A stretch of DNA of 64,000 bases from Helichrysum umbraculigerum (GCA_949592205.1 CATIUR010000006.1:7201001-7265000), one strand, 5' to 3'; counted from the stretch's first letter, positions 23,530 to 36,645 are shown. The notes: generated from the letters alone by a model not told the origin. Translations and numbers: made by a program.

Positions 23530-26088
23530 TGTAACACCCCCAAATTTAATGATTTGCGGAAGCATACATTGGGTGTTACCAATCAAAAATCAAAGCACAA
23601 GATATATAGCAAACGACTCTATATGCGTCGTTTTAACAAAATATATTGATATTAAAATGTTTACAACATTTACAGCCAATACATAGCTCGTGTTTGATTA
23701 AATGAGAGATTTCAGTACATAAGTACTTGTACAAAATATACTAATGCAAGAAAATCTCAATTGTTTGCATGCTGACTCGAGCTATTGATTTCCTGATGCA
23801 GTCCAAACCTACTGCTTAGTACCTGCGATACATGCAAAAAGGTCAGCTAAAAGCTGGTGAGCTCACGGGTTTGAAATCAGTTAATATAAGTTGTATGAAC
23901 CGCAAGATTTAAGTAATTGAATTGCATCCAGCAATTGATAAAGTAAGTGTATACAGCCATGAGCACATAGTTGAGCTTAACTCGTGGGTCAGGATCACAG
24001 CCTGAGCGTTTTTGCCTCCACGAGTGCCTAATCAACACTCGTCTTCCCAAATATTAGTACGTCCGTTTACCCGGTTAGTGCTTGCTAACCCGAACGAGGA
24101 GGGTCAATCCTATATGGTACCATATACTAATATTCACGCTACAAATGTATTAACAACTATGCTGTCGGAGGACTTTAAATGATTAGTCGTGTAAAACTCA
24201 TGTAGTATATGTAAAAGTTGCACTTGCGTTCACATGTTAAAAATAAGCATTGTATCACACCCCTGAGTAAAACAGTAAAAAGAGGGGCTATGAGACTCAC
24301 CTGAGCCTTGAGTGTTTATCGAAATAAACTTGAATTGATTAGCTTGAGGATTGATGTCCGAAGACTAGTAACCTGAGGGTGTCCATGACACGCGATGGTT
24401 ATTAATCGATTAGGCATCCCGAAAGACTACCCTTGCAGTTGTTTGTCCAAATTACCCCGATTTGGTTGATTGACTTGTCCAAATTACTACGATTTGGTTG
24501 ATTGATTCGAACGTTTGAAAATATGTACGGCCCGTTGGTGACGGATTTGTAATAATAATCTCAACTATTATTATTTTGATTTCGTGGTGTTTTACTTGAA
24601 AAATGTGTTTTGATTGTGTCTTTGAAGCCGTTACAAACTCTAAGTGACGGGGGTCCGAGGGCAGCGCCCCTGGTAGCGGGGTCCAAGGGGCAGAGCCCCT
24701 GGTTGGGGTCGAGCTGCCAAGTCAGCTTGGAAAATTTTTATTCCTACTATATTGCTTTGGTGAAAAACGCATCTGGACTTGAAATTGGGTGAAATCAAGT
24801 GATAAAATTTAGGGTCTCGACACTTAGTGAAAATCTGTGTTTTCTGGTTTGTGCGACGTTGGGTGCGACGTCGCAGGTCCTGACTGCGACGTTGAGAATG
24901 GCGTCGCTATGTGCGACTTTCGTAATTTAATGCGACGTTGTGCGTGGCGTCGCTATATGCGACGTTGTTGATGTCTGCGACATAAGGGCTTACGTCGCTA
25001 AGTGCGACGTTGTGAGGTATTAGCGACGTTGAGGCTGATGTCGCTATATGCGACGTCGTAATTTAATGCGACTTTGTGACTGACGTTGCACCATGCGACG
25101 TCACGAGGGGTTTTGCGACGTTGAAGTTGACGTCGCATAAATCTGGGTCCAAAAGCGACGTTACGGTCTGATGGCCGGAAAATGTGTCGAAAACGAGTTT
25201 TTCGGTTTCCGTTCGGTCCAAATCTTTTACCCAACCCATATAAGGACATTATACACTTAAACAAACCGCAAACAAGTAAAAATAAGTGAAAACGGAGAGT
25301 TTCGGGTTTTTGTCGGAAACTTACGCGGTGTCGAAATGAAATTCCAGAAAGATAGAAGTGTAGATCGTCGCGTGGTGGTTCTTTTTCTCCAAAGGGCTTG
25401 ATGATTTGATGATGTTTGGTGGTGCTTTTTATATGATTTTGAGTGATGGTGGAGGTGGTGAGGTTTGGGAGAAAAGAGAGAGAGGAGTGATGAAGATGAT
25501 GATGAAAATGATGATAAAATGAGGAAAGGGTGGGATCCCCCACCTTTTTGTGGCAGATTTTTTGGTGGGGGCCCACCGAAGTGTGGGTCTCCACCTTCGA
25601 TTCTGTGTTTGCGCTCCGTGTGGTGTTCGTTTTCCCGATCGTTTAAACGTTTAAATAATTTTTGTGTACGTTTAATTACATTTTAAAATACGAGTAATTA
25701 CCCAATATTTTGTTGAAGTATTTTACCAAATACTTAATAATTGCGTTATAAATGTACCCTTAACTTGTTTTGTTTTGTTGGCGCGTTGTTGTACGATACG
25801 AAATAAATACGAATATTATCAACATAATATTTTGGATATAATAATAGTGTTATTAAACAATATTATATTATTTAATAAAATTGTTCACCAACGTCCGTAT
25901 TAATTGAACCGAATTACATTCGATTTGAAACTTGTACGATTTAATCAAATCGTATAATTGTATATATTCAACAATATATATATATATATATATAAATTGA
26001 TACATTAATTAGTCTAATACAGAACTAATTACATGTATTAAAACTTGATTAGGCACTAATTGCTAGTCCTAATTTGACGGGTGTCACA
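23530..26088 (-). mobile_element. Solo LTR, 2.6 kb, inside Copia pol
   Basis: TG...CA ends with near-complementary termini (TGTAACACC / GGTGTCACA), flanked by exact GTAGG (23525-23529, 26089-26093). It is related to the solo LTR at 58368-60678 in inverted orientation: TGATTTGCGGAAGC near 23545 corresponds to the complement at about 60640-60655. Orientation is probably minus: from 26088 TGTGACACCCG, a CATATAAAAAG box near 25430, a pyrimidine-rich leader and a CCGC|GTAAGT donor-like site near 25320. No internal coding region is present. Probably from a Tekay-like chromovirus family. Confidence 0.88.
24851..25158. repeat. GCGACGTCGC palindromic array
   Basis: About sixteen copies of GCGACGTTG/GCGACGTCGC and their complements at 15-25 bp intervals. 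Some units are full palindromes (TGCGACGTCGCA), others half-decayed. They lie downstream of the promoter-like part of the solo LTR. Every unit carries several CpG sites. Confidence 0.85.
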
Positions 26089-26093
26089 GTAGG

Positions 26094-27386
26094 AGTCATG
26101 GAACCGAAAGTAAAGACTGTCTCATCAAATGTGACATGACGAGAAATAATGATTTTGTTGGTGTTTAAATCAAGGCAACGATAACCACGATGGTCAGAAG
26201 GGTACCCGAGAAAGATAGATGGCGTAGTGTGAGGAGCAAGTTTATATGGAGGGAAAGCATAAGGATAGCAAAGACATCCAAATGTGCGGAGGTGGGAGTA
26301 AGAAGTTGGTTTATTGAACAATTTAGTGTATGGGATGTCATTGTTGATAGATGTGGATGGAAGGAGGTTAAGTAGGGTAGTAGCCATAAGAAGTGCTTTG
26401 ACCCAATATTCCGGTGGAAGGCGAGCTTGAAAGAGAAGTGAACGCACAATATTATTAATGGTATGGATCATGCGTTCGGATTTTCCGTTTTGCTGAGAGG
26501 TACGAGTGCATGAGAAGCAAAATTGAATGCCATGTTTAGCAAACAGATCATGAAAGTTTTTGTTTTCAATTTTCCCACCATGATCACACTGGAAAGATTT
26601 TATTTCACGATTGAATTGGGTATTGACAAATGCACGAAAATGCAAAAACTTAGATTGAGCATCAGATTTTCTACGCAATGGATAGACCCAGAGGAAGTGG
26701 GAGAAGTGATCTAGAAAAAGAATATAGTATTTGAATCCACTGATACTCGATATCGGAGATGTCTAAATATCAGAATGAATAATATCAAAGGGAGACGTGA
26801 CTATAGAGGTAGATCGATAGAAAGGCAATTTAGTTTGCTTCCCTAACTGATAGGCACGACATAAGGAATGTGTGTTTTGTTTATCACAAGAAATAAGACC
26901 CTTAGAAGCGAGAGTATGAAGAACGGAGTCACCAGGGTGACCAAGTCTTTGGTGCCAGAGAGAATAACTATTAGAAATTGATATAAATGTTGAAGCTGCA
27001 ACGTTTAGGGGATATAGATCACCACTGCTATCACAACGAAGAAGGGTTCGACGAGTATGATAATCTCGTATAGTGAAACCATATGGATTAAAATCAATAG
27101 AGCATTTATTATCCGTGATGAACTTATGAACTGAAATAAGGTTTTTGATTATATTGGGAGTGACAAGTACATTTTTAAGGTGAAGATGACGATATGGATT
27201 GGGGATTTGTGCATGATCAGAATGAGTAATGGGTATAGAAGATCCATTGCCAACAATAACCAAATTAAAATTGTAATTAATAAAGGAAGATTGAAGATTA
27301 CCGATATATGATGAGAGATGAGATGTAGCTCCTGTATCCATATAGCACTGCTTATCTTGAAAAGCCATTTTTTTTACGACAAACAA
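26094..27386 (-). pseudogene. Copia protease and integrase remnant
   Basis: Minus strand. The protease motif CYMDTGATSHLSS appears near the start, followed by the GAG-pre-integrase segment LWHQRLGHPGDSVLHTLASK. One in-frame TAG (at HSDI*TSPISS, where Trp is usual) breaks the frame near 26762. The integrase core continues to 26094 (FQCDHGGKIEN, SQQNGKSERMIHTI, FGCLCYPYAFPP, FLGYPSDHRGYRCLD). The presumed zinc finger CxxC reads C-R-A-Y. A start at MAFQDKQ (27368) is plausible. No gag precedes it. Confidence 0.9.
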
Positions 27387-27833
27387 GGTACATCAAATTT
27401 AAGATGGGATTAGTCTATTAAAATGGGAATAACTCACGAAAAAAAACTGATGAAAGCAATATTTAAATTAAGAAAAAGAAACTGGCGAAAGCAATATTAT
27501 GATTGGTGATAGCCATTCTTGAAATAGTAGTTCACCAAAAAAGACGGTGGATTATTCATTATTGTAATGAAAAATTGGAAATAGCAATTTTAGAGGAAGA
27601 TTGTCAATAGCAAATTTCACAATTATCTCAATCGAATGAATGGTTAATTAATTAAATTTAAAAGAAAAGGGAGGCTGTAAGCATGTGACTAATATAATAT
27701 TGAAGAAAGAAAGAAAGAATATTAGAGAAGCAATGAATACGTACAGGAAAAAGAGACTATAGCAGATCGATGATTCGATTGAATTTGTAGGTCACCATTG
27801 TAGATGAATGAGAAATTTGATGTTAGGGTTTAG

Positions 27834-27845
27834 GCTCTGATACCA
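27834..27845 (-). other. Copia primer-binding site
   Basis: TGGTATCAGAGC on the minus strand, three bases inside the 5' LTR: complement of initiator Met-tRNA. Confidence 0.93.
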
Positions 27846-27848
27846 TAT

Positions 27849-27981
27849 TGTAATGTATTGTTGTGCTTTCATTGATTCGAAATGAGATACAAATATATAT
27901 AGGAATGTTGAGAAACCCTAATCTAAAAGTGGGCCCGGCCCTCTCAATACACAACGGGCTAAGACAATATATCCGCTAACA
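27849..27981 (-). repeat. Copia 5' LTR (133 bp)
   Basis: Unusually short LTR, TGTAATG...CTAACA on the plus strand, matching 13907-13996 plus 21613-21659. The short length is at the low end for plant Copia elements. Confidence 0.9.
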
Positions 27982-27988
27982 TATAATA

Positions 27989-28180
27989 CTTCCTCCATCT
28001 TAAAATAACTATCAACCTTTCTATTTCTATTTTAAGTTGTCTAAAAAAAATTGTCCATTTTCAAATGTAATATAAAAATAGTAAAGATAAGACCGCCATT
28101 TTTTTCTTACACATTGTACTAATTATGTTTTTTTCTTATTAAACTTTGTGTAATCTGACTGTGAATGAGGACGGAGTGAG
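27989..28180. mobile_element. Stowaway-like MITE abutting the Copia element
   Basis: Flanked by TA (27987-27988, 28181-28182), with ends CTTCCTCCATCTTAAAATAA and ...GACGGAGTGAG that are imperfect inverted repeats. The left TA belongs to the Copia target region, so the Copia element inserted at the MITE edge. Confidence 0.6.
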
Positions 28181-28322
28181 TACCATATTATAACTCAGAA
28201 AATTGACTCACAAAGTGTAAAAGATGATTTGGTTATTACTACCATGGACTAGTGTCCAGTACATGTAATTTCAAATAAATGTACCTTTTTATTTTGTCCA
28301 TTCTTTGAAGTTTATTCTTTAA

Positions 28323-28651
28323 GACCGGTCCCAATGGTTTCTTCGGTTGGCAACCGACGAAAGTCAGCGAACCGACGTCATTGGTACCGTTTCGTCGGTT
28401 GCTTTGTCGGTTTTGCTTGGTCGGTTTACCGAAGAAAGGAGAAGAGGTGAATGCGGGGCTCAACTTATATTTAATGTATAGTTATTTTTTGTTTAGTGTA
28501 TGTAAATGTAGGTATATTGGTAAATGTGAGGCCTAAAAATTGAAGTGATGAAAGGAGGGTTGGCAGTGCTTTGTCAGTCTTTCATCAGTTTTGGATGTAC
28601 TGACATGACGCTGAGCTGGCACAAAGTAAGAAATGATAGTTGGGAGTGGTC
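28323..28651. mobile_element. PIF/Harbinger (Tourist-like) MITE
   Basis: Inverted ends GACCGGTCCCAATGG and GACCACTCCCAACTA (complement of the right end) with 3-bp TAA duplications (28320-28322, 28652-28654), as expected for Harbinger MITEs. The interior has CGGTTGG/CGTCGGTT-rich sequence; its small ORF is chance. Confidence 0.7.
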
Positions 28652-28654
28652 TAA

Positions 28655-29323
28655 GACTCTAAGTACTGCGTTGTATTGATTGCCAGCTAGTTAATTATCT
28701 AAGAAACCTTATGTTTTTTTTAAATCAGAGATCGGTAATCAAACTAATTAAGTATTGCATGAGTGGATATATCACCCAACGAAAATTTGTTTACCGACAC
28801 ATTACCGGATACCCTTTTATAATTGGTTTCAAAGAACAATACCCCTTAATTAAACAGCACCTGGGCATGTACCATTAGGTGTATATGAATAAAAATCTAA
28901 AAATAAAAGACCGGAATAACCAAATAAGTTGTTAACTGCTTAATTACATATATGGACGTTAATTACTACTTGAAATATAATTCTTATTCTTATTATTATA
29001 TACAAATACAAATAATAATAATTATCTAATGATGATATTAAACTGTATGCTAAACGCCTAACAACCCATGACTTAAACCTTACCAAAAATACCCAAATTA
29101 GGATGACAACATAACAGAACCACCCATGAGTCCATGACTACTTAACTAACAAGGGTAAAATAGTAATATCAGTGTCAGCAGTGACCTCAAAGCAAACTTC
29201 AGTTACAAACAAAAGCCTACCAACACTTCTTCAAATAAGTTATCCCACAATAAGAAAACTAAACATTAGAATTATGCTTTTATAGTTGCTGCTGTTAAGA
29301 CATCCCCACACCCCACCCAAGAT
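28655..29323 (+). other. Upstream region of the GDSL gene
   Basis: No gene seen. A TATA-like TTTTATAG lies at about 29279-29286, some 40 bp before the start codon and so too close for certainty. Otherwise AT-rich sequence. Confidence 0.4.
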
Positions 29324-32280
29324 ATGAACCAAAATGTTCTTCTACTCATCATTTTTTGCATACCACATCTAACTAATGCCATTGAGTTCAACTATCCAGC
29401 AGTTTTCAACTTTGGAGACTCGAATTCCGATACTGGCGATCTAGTCGCTGGTATTGGTGACCATCTGGATCCCCCTAATGGTCAGACTTATTTCAAAGGA
29501 CCGTCAGGGAGGTTTTGTGATGGTCGCCTTATTGTAGATTACTTGAGTTAGTTCTCTTTTTTTTTTCTTTCTCTCTTATCGTATTTATATTGTATTTGTA
29601 TTTATATATGAACATTTGTATTACGTTTTTTGAAGTGGATGCAATGGACTTGCCATTCCTAAACGCGTACTTGGAAGCTCTTGGAGTCCCGAATTTCCGA
29701 AAAGGATGCAATTTTGCTGCGGCTGGATCCACTATATTACCACCAGGTCCAAATGCTGTTAGCCCCTTCTCGTTTGGGATTCAAGTTGCTCAATTTTTTC
29801 GATTTAAGTCACGGGTTCTGCAGCTGCAAGCTAAGTGTATGTCATACTACAGCATAAATATTTTATAAAATGCTTATATATATTTCTCATTATGACCAAA
29901 ATATCACTTGAGTTTATTGACTTGAGAACTGGCTTTGATTTTAATAGCAAAAAGGTTCAACAAGTACATTCCTGATGAAGACTACTTTAGCCAGGGGCTT
30001 TACATGTTCGATATAGGCCAAAATGATATTGCTGGTGCATTTTACTCCAAGTCTTACGATCAAGTCGTGGCTTCAATTCCATTGGTTTTAGCAGAATTTG
30101 AAACGGGTATCAAGGTTCGATTTGTTTTCTTTCATCAGGAGTTTGTTAATTAGTTTAGTATCTCTTCCAATTAAACTGGTAGTGACATATATAGCAATAA
30201 TTATCTAAGAGTGTTCTAAATTACAATTGACACAATCAATCAACTTGAAAATTGAACTTGGATTTGTAATATGTGCAGAAGTTATACGATCAAGGAGCAA
30301 GAAACTTTTGGATTCATAACACGGGTCCCCTTGGATGCTTGGCCCAAAATATAGCGAAGTTTGGGACCGATCCCTCAAAGCTCGATACCCTTGGTTGTGT
30401 GTCCACGCACAACCAAGCAGCAAATCTTTTCAACATACAAATACATGCGCTTGCCACAAAGTTGCAAGCTCAGTACTCTGATGCCAACATCACCCATATT
30501 GACATTTTCACAATTAAAGCTAATCTCATTGCAAATTACTCCAAATACGGTTAGTACTTATTGTTCTCAACTTTTAACATTAGCTTTATCAAAATTTCAC
30601 GAAATCCTTAAATTCAGATGACACAAACCTTAGAATAACCACTATTCTCTATGTCCATTATTACCTTTGAAAATGTGCAAGGGAAAAATAACTAGGTTCA
30701 CAATGTTTGCTTGAGGTAATTAGGAATGAAAATTGATATATCTGCCCAAAATGTATATATAAATATGTGTTTTGTTAATGAAACGATTAGAACGAAATCA
30801 CAAATATCAAAATGATTGGTTATTAGTACATACATTATATTTTACGCATATATAGCAATACTTGCCACTCAGTAAGAATAGATTTGAGTCTCCATTGTGC
30901 GTTTTTATGTCGACATCAAGATGAAGAAGTTAAGGGTTTGGTTGCTTAAGGATTATGTTATTCACACAAATTTGGTTTCTTGAAAGGAATCTCATCATAA
31001 ACTTGATTACTTACGCCAGGTTAAGAACGTTTAGCAAACAATTAGAACGAAACTAAGGAGCATTTTAATTTGTTGAGTGAAGTCTAAAACATATAATTGA
31101 AATAGATAAGTAAGTTATGATCAGTTACTCGATCAGACTAAAAAGATATAAGTTGATAACATGAAAGAAAACTTGTGAGGTGCAGTGTCATGTATTATTC
31201 TGATTCTGATCTCCATGTGGGACTGATATGGTGTTGGTAAGAAAACAAATATTGATGGTCACATGTGATGAGGGAACAATGTGAATAACAAAAACATGTG
31301 ATTAATTTAGATTTATTAGACAATATGATAAGGCATGTTTGGCCCGGTATGAATTTGTCTAGTAGCTGTGATATCTAATTTTTATTTGATTAAGTTTATT
31401 TAAAATATAGGTTAATAATGGTTTAATCCTTAAAGTTTTGTTTTTTTTTTTTCGTTTTAACCACTCAAACTTTTTTCTCATGATTTAATACTCGAAGCTT
31501 CATAATTTTGGTGATTTAAACCTAAAGTTTGATTATACTTCAAAATTTTGATGGTTTAATCCCTAAAGTTCATATTTTATAATGATTTTGACCTTTTAAG
31601 TTTTTTCAGTTTAATCATCTGACTTATAAAAAATTAATGGTTTAACCATTTGAGGAATTAAACCAATAACTCAATGCAAACTTGAAAGATTAAATCATTG
31701 GAAAAAAAAAAGTGGTTAAAACGGAGAAATAGTGATACTTTGAGGATTAAATCATTATTAATTCTTAAAATATCGGGTGCAAACCTTTATCCCACACAAA
31801 TATGTGAGGAACTCTAACCATTAAAAAAAAAATTATTTATCAGCTAATATGTTACTCTACGTCATGCAACGTAGGTGCTAGTTAGGCTAAGAAGATTAAT
31901 ATATCCATCCCCGGTATTATATGAGAATCAATAATCAATAATGTATAGTATAATGATCAATTATATAATCATATGTACTGTGGTCATTTGGTCCTATGTG
32001 TAACTTTGCAGGTTTCGAACAACCAATAGTGGCTTGTTGTGGCTACGGAGGTCCGCCTCTAAACTATAATAGTCAGTTAGCCTGTGGTCAAATGAAAACC
32101 ATAAACGGTAGCTCGATCACAACCACAGTATGCAGCGATACAACTGAATATGTGAATTGGGACGGAATACACTACACAGAAGCTGCAAATCAACATATTG
32201 CTTCACAAATACTTACAGGAAAATTTTCAGATCCACCGTTTGCTGACAAAATGCCATTTCTTTTGAATCTTAAGTTCTGA
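29324..32280 (+). CDS. GDSL esterase/lipase, secreted
   Basis: Five exons: 29324-29546, 29636-29836, 29948-30114, 30279-30549, 32012-32280, giving 376 residues. All introns are GT-AG and each join keeps the family reading frame. An N-terminal signal peptide (about 1-19, MNQNVLLLIIF...TNA) points to secretion. The SGNH hydrolase blocks are present: GDS with catalytic Ser33 (FNFGDSNSDTGD), the Gly165/Asn167 pair in DIGQNDIAGAF, and Asp338/His341 in WDGIHYTEAAN. The MPFLLNLKF end is typical of the Arabidopsis At3g26430-like GDSL subfamily (my recollection). Length is normal and the gene looks intact. Substrate cannot be deduced; members act on acyl or acetyl esters of cell-wall and specialised metabolites. 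The fourth intron is 1.46 kb and holds a MITE. Confidence 0.93.
31409..31764. mobile_element. Mutator-type MITE in GDSL intron 4
   Basis: A 356-bp element whose arms (GGTTAATAATGGTTTAATCC and the complement of GGATTAAATCATTATTAATT) extend for tens of bases. Flanked by exact 9-bp TTAAAATAT (31400-31408, 31765-31773), the target size of Mutator-like elements. Confidence 0.78.
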
Positions 32281-33388
32281 CAAACCTAACGTAATCCATT
32301 CTGTTCTGTACTAAACGAATTGAACACTAGCGACTACATAAGAAATCTATCAGACTATCACTCTAATTCCCACGAGTGAAAAACATGTTTGACACTTATT
32401 GACCCTAGAAAAACCGGTCATATCTACATTCATACACATCATATTTGTATGTGTCTATGTGTACATATATGTATGTACGCGTATAATGTATGCATACATA
32501 CACATCGATTTATGAATATATATGTACGTCTATGTGTACATGTATTAATTAATTATTTGTTTAAATTCATATTGTATACAGGATTCGAGTACTTGAGCTC
32601 TTAAGAAATACGATTATATAACTATAATGATAGTGGAATTGTTTCCACATAAAGATGTGGGTAATAAGTAGTTTAACTACTTCTACATCAGTAATATTAA
32701 TCAGCCACTTTGTCCATGTCAGTATTCTACTTTTCTCCACTTCAGCATGTTTAGTCAACCATTTTGTCCACATCAGCATTTTTGTACAACTTGGATGTCA
32801 TGGAAATCACAGTTAATAACCTGCTGGTATAATAACTATAAATAGGTGTCATCGTGTCGCGCAGATAATAGTAGCTGAAACTTACATTTTATTGTCCCCA
32901 GAGAAAAAAACACGCAGTTTAAGAAAACATAATCATTTATGTTAAGATGATAGTTTTACCCTATACTTTTTACCTACTTTTTTGTCTTACATATATACAC
33001 TAGGGGTAAAAATGAACTTTATCTCATTATTCTTATCTATTTATGGAAGTGGACAATAAAATTGGGACATCCATAATAAGAAAACCGGACTATAAAATTG
33101 GGACGGAGGAGTACATGATGAAATGAAATTTTACGGGCGTTTTTGCAGTTTGAAACCAATATTTTTTTCCAGAACGAACAAAATTTACTTTATTAGAAAA
33201 TTGGACACAATTTATAAACCCAAACTATGTCCACTACTATCCTACACTTGCATCATTAATGCAGCAAATGGTAGGCACAAAATTACTCAGCACAAAATGG
33301 ATCCACATTTCAGATTTCGTTTTTTAATTACATTGCTCGAGATTATCCCAGGGGTACAGGTTTTATACAACTAGACATATATAGATAC
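32281..33388. other. Intergenic region, GDSL to TLP18.3
   Basis: Holds the 3' trailers of both convergent genes. A purine-pyrimidine-rich ACATAC/GTATGT stretch lies at 32420-32560, two decayed copies of a CCACTTTGTCCATGTCAG phrase at 32703 and 32758, and a Stowaway-like right end GGGACGGAGGAG next to TA at about 33100-33114. The left end of that MITE is unclear (possibly TTACATTTTATTGTCCCC near 32881). No further gene. Confidence 0.5.
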
Positions 33389-36300
33389 CTATTTTCTGGA
33401 GACATAAGCATAGTATTGTGCCATGGGAACAACAAAAGCGATAACCAGCAAACCTCCCACCACAATTGTAAACTGATCTCGTTTCTCAGCTGTCTCTTCT
33501 TTAGTTTTGAAGTTGGATTCTCTTTTGAAGTCCTTTGCTTGTGGGCCACCAGGATCAGGAAGACCATCAATTGCAGCTGCTATCCGTTTAGCACTACTAA
33601 ATATTGCTTCATTGTACTTCTCGTCTGTCGCCAAGACTATAAGAAATAGAAACAAATGATTTCAAACATCTGAACGACAATATGGCTAAAATGCCGATCA
33701 ATAAGAAAAAATACAAAAATATTCACAGCTGAGAACTAGTTTGAAATTACTTGTGACAATGATAAGGGACAAATAGGTAAATTAGCTTAGAAGATTGCCA
33801 AAAAGGGAACTTCATGTTCATTGCAAAAAAAATTGGTTAAGAGTTATACGCCTGAAACACATTGTTCGTTCATGTTCTAGGAAAACACTAATCCTCATTA
33901 CTGATTATATGGAATCCCAAAACATCATAATGAGGCGCAAACGAAAGAGAACAATTCAAATAGGGGTGACTAGGTGAGCATGATTCGGTTATGACCCAAA
34001 ACCCATAGTCCGGTTAACTGATATTTTTAAACCATTGAGTTTCAATTAATGGCCAGTTCGGTTGAGCGATTTTTGGGTTACTGTTGGGTTGGGTATCACT
34101 TTATTCAGTCACGGTTTTGTTTTTTTGGTTTTTAAGATCACCCAAATGTGGAAATACTTATGTAGATAACTGATGACTCTAGTACATCAGATTAAGGCAG
34201 AAAATGGAGGCGGTGGAAAGTATCGACCTTGATATTCGAAATCACTAAATTTCTTCATGGTTAGACAGAGTCCAAAAATATCATAATAAGATGCAAATGA
34301 AAGATAGTGATTCAAGAAAACACCATCTGAATCTATCACTTTATCTTCATAAATATCATGAAAGCATCATAATAAGGTAGAGAACGATCCAAAGTATGAA
34401 ACATTACTTTAAGATGGCATAAATAGGGATAGGCAAATACGAAAAGAGTAGGATAAAATGAACAGAACGATTTTCTGTTACTTCTTTATTAACAAACACT
34501 ATCATTGTTTTATACGGAGTACTGAATTTCATAGTTAACAAGAAGATTAACCGGAACAGTCTATGAAATATTCTGTTGTGTTACTAAACCATGAATAAAA
34601 TAATGTTTGGGCACTTCAATGTTAATTGTTTTTGTTTGTTCTCCACATCTCACGTTTCGTTTGATTTTCATTCAGTAGTCTTAGACTCTTAGTTTGTGAC
34701 CAAAGGTAGATTATTTCTCAAAACAGATACCTGATCCCTTATACAGAGACATGTACTCATGTTAATGATGAATCTTGAAACCATAATTACCTGACTAAAG
34801 CCTAGCTGGAATAAAGATCACTTGCCAAAAGTTGAAACTTTTGGGAAAACTTAGACTGTACTTAGTTTATGAGTCTGGGCACATGTTAGACAATTCGTAC
34901 TTAATAAGCATTAAGACATTATCATTTCAAAAACTAGTCAAATATTTTCATGTTTATATAAAATCCTAAAAACGACCAAAAAAGGGGCAATACGGTACAT
35001 GGGTAATGGGTCAAAATGGGTTTGGGTTAAAAAATGATTGTTTTTTATATAGGTTGAAATTGGCACACATTTTTGTCCATTTGTTCACTTTAAATAAAGA
35101 GTTTATGTGTTAAATATAATTACAGAAACTTTGTTGGTACAATAATAATCAAATAGTTTGAAGAGGCGACCAAGGAGACTATAAGTATCACACATTTCAC
35201 CTAGTTCACTTTTAGCAACAATTATCAATTTGACACATTTAGGATAAATCATAACCCAAATGAATTCATTCAAGTAAGTTGTGAGAAAAAGGAGATAGTT
35301 ATTTACCAGGAAGGTTTTGGGATACAGTGGCATCAAGAATAGTATCACCAACAGCCTTAATAAATTCAGGGCCTCCAGTTATTGCCCCTTCTTTTTGACT
35401 GGTCACAAGTACCACTATCCCTTTGTTGTTTCCCTCTTCAAGTGTTGGGTACCATCGCTCCAAAACTTGGTCAGCATACTCAAATGCATCAGCTTTGCTC
35501 TGTCAAATTATATAGAAAAAAACTTAGGCCTTTTTCGTACAATTTTTTTGTTTCATTCATGTATTAACCTTACAAATTCATCATTTCATTGTACTTCTGT
35601 TTTCCAAGACTAGAAGGTAAAAGAAAAACACTGAACTCACAAATAATAGCACAAACTTTGTTTTGGCATTTACATTCAAATTATTTCGTCTGTATGGTAG
35701 ATGCAATCAAAACGTGGAACTCAGGGAGTCAACAAAAGTCGATCACTTACTGAAAAATAACAAATCAAAGGCCTTTTTCAATTAGTGATTGATTATTTAA
35801 GACATCGCTTCTGAGAAATAATTCATCATTTTTACAAACTACAGTCATAAGCAATTTAAATGAACATTATCATCCCTTTGTGTTTATTTAATTCAATCTA
35901 GTCATAAGTACTTTGAAAAACCGCCTAGTAATAACATAAGAAAAGCTCAAAAAATCCAAAACTCATAAAACAATCAGGTTAGATTAGAGAGTTGATGTGT
36001 ACACCTAAACAAATATTTATGCTCAAATCACCTCCTGGCATATAAATGTTACTATACTAAACACTATGAGTTACTTATACTAATTATTTCACATGTAGTT
36101 GTTGTATTGGAGAAACAAACATATATGATCAATAAAACATAAGAACAATTAAAAAAAAAATTGTACTAACTATTTACACAACGAATGTAATTGAATCAGT
36201 GTGCACTAACCGTGAGCTTGCGAACTGTAACGAAATTTACACGAATTTTTTTCCGGTACTCCAAATCCGATAACAGATTCTTCAAATCAGATTTTGTTAC

Positions 36301-36645
36301 CCTGCTCAGAACACCAGCATCATCAACAACATAACTGTCTTTTGGAGGACCATCATTAAGGACATCAAATTCTGATGCAAATGCAGCTGACCCAGTAGTT
36401 AAAATTGGTGTAAAGTTTAGTGCTAATGAGATAGCTAAAGCAGCTAATCCATGTTGAACATGAGATAACCAACTTGGGTTTGTTGAAAAAGATTTAAAAA
36501 TTGAATCTTTTTTGAGATTGCAAGAAATGGGTTTGGAGTTTGTGAGAGTGAGTGAATTTGATTTTGGATATTGTTGTTGTAGTTGCAGAGAGGATTTTAG
36601 ATTGAATAGTGAAGAGAAGGAGTGAGGAGCTAAAATGGTTTCCAT
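33389..36645 (-). CDS. TLP18.3: TLP18.3 / Psb32-type thylakoid lumen protein
   Basis: Three exons on the minus strand: 36645-36211, 35499-35307, 33636-33389, coding 291 residues, close to the plant family length. The product matches plant TLP18.3 (UPF0603, At1g54780), a thylakoid protein with a lumenal TPM domain that takes part in photosystem II repair. The N-terminus is a plastid transit peptide, followed by a hydrophobic lumen-targeting segment ending in SAAFA|SEF. The TPM domain runs from VVDDAGVLSRVTKSDLKNLL through GNNKGIVVLVTSQKEGAITG to ILDATVSQNLP. A C-terminal membrane helix (IVVGGLLVIAFVVPMAQYYA) anchors it. The start at 36645 (METILAPHS) is preferred over an in-frame ATG at 36810, because the extra 55 residues are low-complexity leader. 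Splice sites are GT-AG. Confidence 0.94.

Larger units (their letters stand above)
13907..27981 (-). mobile_element. Ty1/Copia retrotransposon, interrupted twice
   Basis: The element lies on the minus strand. Its 5' LTR is 27849-27981 with a Met-tRNA primer site just inside, and its 3' LTR is split between 13907-13996 and 21613-21659. Domain order on the minus strand is protease, integrase, reverse transcriptase, RNase H, the Copia order. Two later insertions (13997-21612 and 23530-26088) make up over 10 kb of its span. No gag is visible between primer site and protease. The flanks share TATAAT (13899-13904 and 27982-27987), offset by two bases from the left TG, so the target duplication is likely but not clean. 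Confidence 0.9.

Noticed and set aside
24851..25158. Regularly spaced repeats that could suggest a CRISPR or satellite
   Set aside because: Units are only about 10 bp, occur in both orientations, with irregular short spacers, and lie inside a plant LTR with clear target duplication.
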